NCBI RefSeq assembly: GCF_965213555.1
Contig: NZ_OZ243890.1
Span: forward strand, 2,294,001-2,358,000
From: Acuticoccus sp965213555
GTDB taxonomy: Bacteria > Pseudomonadota > Alphaproteobacteria > Rhizobiales > Amorphaceae
Length of the DNA: 64,000 bases
Direction: 5' to 3'
The notes under the pieces were generated by a model. It was not told where the DNA came from, did not search any database, and saw only the letters and a program-made list of their open reading frames with translations. The position numbers were made by a program, and so were the translations under genes. Positions 61,152 to 64,000 of this stretch are shown here, piece after piece (within the stretch, counting starts at the first letter, position 1; the number at the start of each line of letters is the position of its first letter).

Positions 61152-62095
61152 GGCCAGCGCACCGTCGGCGGCATCGAGGACAGGATGGAGCGCACGTTGC
61201 CGCCGGTTCTGAGGCCGAACAGGGTGCCTCGGTCGTAGAGCAAGTTGAACTCGACGTAGCGCCCGCGGCGCACCTCCTGCTCGAGGCGATCCTCCCCGGT
61301 CCAGGGGTCCGCCATGGTCCGCCGCACGATCGCGGCGTAGACGTCGACGAACGTGCGGCCGATGTCCTTGATGAGGGCGAAGTCCGCCTCCCAGTCGCCG
61401 CTCGCCAGGTAGTCGGTGAACACACCACCGATGCCGCGCATCTCGCCGCGGTGGGGCAGCGCGAAGTACGTGTCGCACCACGCCCTGTCGCGCTCGTAGT
61501 CGCCGACCGCGTGGCGCGCGTACGCTTCCCGGAACGCCTCGTGGAACGCGGACGTGTCGGGGTGGTCCTGCGTCCTCCGGCGATCCAGCATCGGCGTGAG
61601 GTCGGCGCCGCCGCCGAACCATTGCCTGGTCGTCACGACATAGCGCGTGTTGAGGTGGACCGTGGGGACGTGCGGGCTTAGCGGGTGGGCGATCAGCGAG
61701 ATGCCGGAGGCCCAGAACCGCGGATCGTCCGCGGCGCCAGGGATCTGCGCACGGAACGCCTCGGAGAACGTGCCGTGGACCGTGGAGGTGTGGACGCCCG
61801 CCTTCTCGAAGAGGCGGCCGTGCAGCATGCCCATGACGCCACCGCCGCCGTCGCTGCCGTCCGGCTCGGTGCGCGACCACGGCTCGCGCACGAAGCGCCC
61901 CGGCGGCCCATCGGCGACCCCCGGCCCCGGCGAGGCGACCGGCGCCTCCTCCTCCAGCGCCTCGAAGCACGCGTGGATGTCGCCCTGCAGGGCCTCGAAC
62001 CACTGGCGGGCCGCCGCCTGCCACCGCGCCAGCGTCGCTGCGTCCGGCTTGGGTCCACCCTTCGCCGAGTCGGCTGCCGTGGTGGCGTCGGTCAT
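61148..62095 (-). CDS. hemF: Oxygen-dependent coproporphyrinogen III oxidase
   Basis: This 315-residue HemF converts coproporphyrinogen III to protoporphyrinogen IX with oxygen. The motifs GISLIAHPLSPHVPTVHLNT, WFGGGADLTPM, YFALPHRGEMRGIGGVFTDY and RYVEFNLLYDRGTLFGLRTG with the metal/substrate His and Asp residues are intact. It overlaps trmL upstream (ATGA) and fdhD downstream. Haem supply fits the bc1 genes at the end of the window. Confidence 0.95.
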   Translation of the reverse strand: MTDATTAADSAKGGPKPDAATLARWQAAARQWFEALQGDIHACFEALEEEAPVASPGPGVADGPPGRFVREPWSRTEPDGSDGGGGVMGMLHGRLFEKAGVHTSTVHGTFSEAFRAQIPGAADDPRFWASGISLIAHPLSPHVPTVHLNTRYVVTTRQWFGGGADLTPMLDRRRTQDHPDTSAFHEAFREAYARHAVGDYERDRAWCDTYFALPHRGEMRGIGGVFTDYLASGDWEADFALIKDIGRTFVDVYAAIVRRTMADPWTGEDRLEQEVRRGRYVEFNLLYDRGTLFGLRTGGNVRSILSSMPPTVRWP

Positions 62096-62553
62096 CGCAG
62101 TCCCTTCCGTGCCAGAGCGCCCGAGGCGTTGAGCGCGCCCATCAGACCGATCCCCACGGCGACCGCAAGGTTGAGCGAGCGCGCTCCGGCGACGAGCGGG
62201 ATGCGCACGCGTTCGTCCGCGGAGTCGTGGATCGCGGTCGGCACGCCGCTGCCCTCCCGTCCGAACAGCAGCGTGTCGTCGAAGCCGAAGGACGCGTCCG
62301 TCAGCACGAGGTCGGCGTGGGTGGTGAACAGCACGATCCGGCCAGCCACCGCCGCGCGCAGGTCCGCGAACGTCGCGTGCCGTTGGATCGGCACCGTCGC
62401 GACGTAGTCGAGGCCGGCGCGGCGCGCTGCCCGCGTCGAAAGGTCGAACGCCGGCGCGCCGACGAGGTGGACGCCCGCGCCGAGACAGCCGGCGGTGCGC
62501 AGGATGGCCGCCGTGTTCTGCGGGATCTCGGGCTGATAGAGCGCGATGTCCAT
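62092..62553 (-). CDS. trmL: tRNA (cytidine(34)-2'-O)-methyltransferase TrmL
   Basis: This 153-residue SPOUT methyltransferase has ALYQPEIPQNTAAILRTAGC at the N terminus and the trefoil-knot SAM site LLFGREGSGVP, then RIPLVAGARSLNLAVAVGIG. It methylates the wobble position of two tRNA-Leu isoacceptors. The ATG at 62553 is chosen by homology; the longer frame to 62631 has no similarity. Its end overlaps hemF (ATGA). The 205 bp upstream of it to petA contain no gene and should hold divergent promoters. Confidence 0.92.
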   Translation of the reverse strand: MDIALYQPEIPQNTAAILRTAGCLGAGVHLVGAPAFDLSTRAARRAGLDYVATVPIQRHATFADLRAAVAGRIVLFTTHADLVLTDASFGFDDTLLFGREGSGVPTAIHDSADERVRIPLVAGARSLNLAVAVGIGLMGALNASGALARKGLR

Positions 62554-62758
62554 CGACGATCCAGGGGGCGCGGGCGGGGCCGGGCCGAGGCTTGCGCGAC
62601 AGGGCCCGAAGGGTCGATCGCGTCCAGGCATTCCTGTACGATCAAATCGTTTAGAACGATTTGCGACACCGTGTCAGCCCGCCCCATGCCTGGACATCGG
62701 CTGCGATCGAAGGCATGTGGCGGAAGTGAGAAGGCGTCGATAGACGAGGGGAACAGCG

Positions 62759-63352
62759 TTGGCGACCAGCGAACATGACGCGGGGCATGGCGGCGGCGAC
62801 GGGCCCGGCGAGCACGGTGAGACCCGTCGGGACTTCCTCTACATCGCCACCGGTGCGGTCGCAGCGGTCGGTGTCGGCTCGGTCGCCTGGCCGTTCATCG
62901 ATCAGATGAACCCCGACGCAGCATCACTGGCGCTTGCCTCCATCGAGGTCGACGTGTCGGACCTCAACGCCGGCGAGTCGATGACGGTGATGTGGCGGGG
63001 CAAGCCGGTGTTCGTGCGCCGACGCACCGAGCAGGAGGTCGTCGCCGCCCGCGACGTCGACCTCTCCGAGCTGCTCGACCAGGAGGCGCGCAACCCGAAC
63101 GTCGACGCCACCGAGGCGACCGATGCCAACCGCGCCGTGCAGGGGCGTGAGGACATGCTCGTCATGATCGGCGTTTGCACGCACCTCGGCTGCATCCCGT
63201 TAGGTCAGCAGGGGGACTACGGCGGCTGGTTCTGCCCCTGCCACGGGTCGCACTACGACACCTCCGGCAGGGTGCGCATCGGTCCGGCGCCTGAGAACCT
63301 CCCGATCCCGCCATACACCTTCGCCGACGAAGCGACCCTCGTCGTCGGCTGA
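62759..63352 (+). CDS. petA: Ubiquinol-cytochrome c reductase Rieske iron-sulfur subunit
   Basis: This 197-residue protein is the Rieske subunit of the bc1 complex. It has a twin-arginine-like start (TRRDFLYIATGAVAAVG) that also serves as its membrane anchor, and a soluble domain with the two cluster boxes CTHLGCIP and CPCHGSHYD. The TTG at 62759 follows a GAGGGG site. The gene petB follows after 18 bp in the usual petABC order. Confidence 0.96.
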   Translation: MATSEHDAGHGGGDGPGEHGETRRDFLYIATGAVAAVGVGSVAWPFIDQMNPDAASLALASIEVDVSDLNAGESMTVMWRGKPVFVRRRTEQEVVAARDVDLSELLDQEARNPNVDATEATDANRAVQGREDMLVMIGVCTHLGCIPLGQQGDYGGWFCPCHGSHYDTSGRVRIGPAPENLPIPPYTFADEATLVVG

Positions 63353-63370
63353 CACGTCTAGGAAAGCACC

Positions 63371-64000
63371 ATGTCCGGACGCGGCACCCCTCGCTTCCAG
63401 CCCAAGAACAAGACGCTCGCCTGGCTCGACTCGCGGCTTCCCATCGTGTCGCTGATGAACGAGCAGGCGATCGAGTTCCCGACGCCGAAGAACCTCAACT
63501 ACATGTGGACCTTCGGGGCGATCCTCACGGTGGTGCTCGCCGTGATGATCGTCTCGGGCATCGTCCTTGCCATGCACTACGCAGCGAACACCGAGCTCGC
63601 GTTCGAGCGCGTCGAGCACATCATGCGCAACGTGAACTACGGCTGGCTCATCCGCTACATCCACGCCGTCGGTGCGTCGATGTTCTTCCTCGCGGTCTAC
63701 CTGCACATCGCGCGCAACCTCTATTACGGCTCGTACAAGGCGCCGCGCGAGGTCCTGTGGATGCTCGGCGTCATCATCCTCATCCTGATGATGGCGACGG
63801 CGTTCATGGGTTACGTGCTGCCGTGGGGGCAGATGTCGGGCTGGGGCGCAACGGTCATCACGAACCTGTTCTCGGCGATCCCGCTCGTCGGCCCCGCCGT
63901 CGTCGAGTGGTTGTGGGGCGGCTTCGCGGTCGACAACGCGACGCTGAACCGGTTCTATGCCCTGCACTACCTCATGCCCTTCATGACCGCCGGCGTCGTC
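63371..64000 (+). CDS. petB: Cytochrome b subunit of bc1 complex (N-terminal part)
   Basis: The gene runs off the right edge; the first 210 residues are visible. They show the cytochrome b opening (AWLDSRLPIVSLMN), the helix with GYGWLIRYIHA-like VNYGWLIRYIHAVGASMFFL and LHIARNLYYGSYKAPRE, whose histidines bind haem, and the quinone-site region GYVLPWGQMSGWGATVITNL. GGAAAG precedes the ATG at 63371. It forms the quinol-oxidising core together with petA. Confidence 0.96.
   Translation, partial: MSGRGTPRFQPKNKTLAWLDSRLPIVSLMNEQAIEFPTPKNLNYMWTFGAILTVVLAVMIVSGIVLAMHYAANTELAFERVEHIMRNVNYGWLIRYIHAVGASMFFLAVYLHIARNLYYGSYKAPREVLWMLGVIILILMMATAFMGYVLPWGQMSGWGATVITNLFSAIPLVGPAVVEWLWGGFAVDNATLNRFYALHYLMPFMTAGVV

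Overview
The window is about 64 kb of very GC-rich, densely packed bacterial chromosome. It looks like a free-living, probably marine or salt-adapted alphaproteobacterium. The evidence is a CckA-type hybrid kinase, a recA gene preceded by the alphaproteobacterial SOS box GAAC-N7-GAAC, a DksA with a reduced cysteine set, a petAB cytochrome bc1 operon, aerobic HemF, and TRAP and Liv-type transporters. Many genes overlap by ATGA, GTGA or TGATG, and GTG and TTG starts are common. Genus or order cannot be fixed from the sequence alone.

Layout. 1-8659: a catabolic locus with a partial NDP-forming acyl-CoA synthetase and two near-duplicate TRAP binding proteins on the minus strand, divergent from the TRAP permeases, two acyl-CoA dehydrogenases and a CaiB-type CoA transferase. 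8667-10529: a light-energy module, a microbial rhodopsin with the NDQ motif of sodium pumps, divergent from a Blh retinal-forming dioxygenase. 10450-14600: a gene graveyard with wrecked xanthine dehydrogenase genes, a wrecked NitT/TauT-type ABC transporter, an intact uraH and one intact NAD(P)-binding protein. 14659-23279: a carbon-phosphorus lyase locus (phnG, H, I, J, K, a small unknown ORF, phnL, a hexapeptide transferase, a 2H-phosphoesterase-like protein, phnM). A second rhodopsin on the opposite strand interrupts it; this one has a DTA motif and a roughly 200-residue C-terminal extension.

23280-35063: a palindrome-rich spacer, a GGDEF-EAL protein, a metallophosphoesterase, a diacylglycerol-kinase-like protein, the ycjX-ycjF pair, a VWA protein, a DUF3754 protein, a class II aldolase, a SixA-like phosphatase and a MoxR ATPase. 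35367-42458: housekeeping genes (dksA, cckA, recA, a DUF4112 protein, alaS). 42748-49895: a complete branched-chain-amino-acid-type ABC transporter with two tandem binding proteins and a DenD-like dehydrogenase. 49993-54679: a yhaO-yhaN type nuclease/ATPase pair in which yhaN carries four frameshifts. 54735-58610: a LarA-family enzyme with larC, larE and larB for the nickel-pincer cofactor. 58604-64000: class III alcohol dehydrogenase, an OhrR-like regulator, fdhD, hemF, trmL, petA and the start of petB.

How the parts fit. The organism appears to combine light-driven ion pumping (retinal made by Blh), phosphonate scavenging by C-P lyase, and uptake and CoA-dependent breakdown of organic acids. 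The features most worth follow-up are the two rhodopsins. The second has an uncharacterised C-terminal region, sits inside the phn locus, and shares its upstream region with a TGTC-N10-GACA dyad of the PpsR/CrtJ type. The LarA-family cluster, the 2H-phosphoesterase candidate in the phn locus and the decayed purine locus next to blh also merit a second look.
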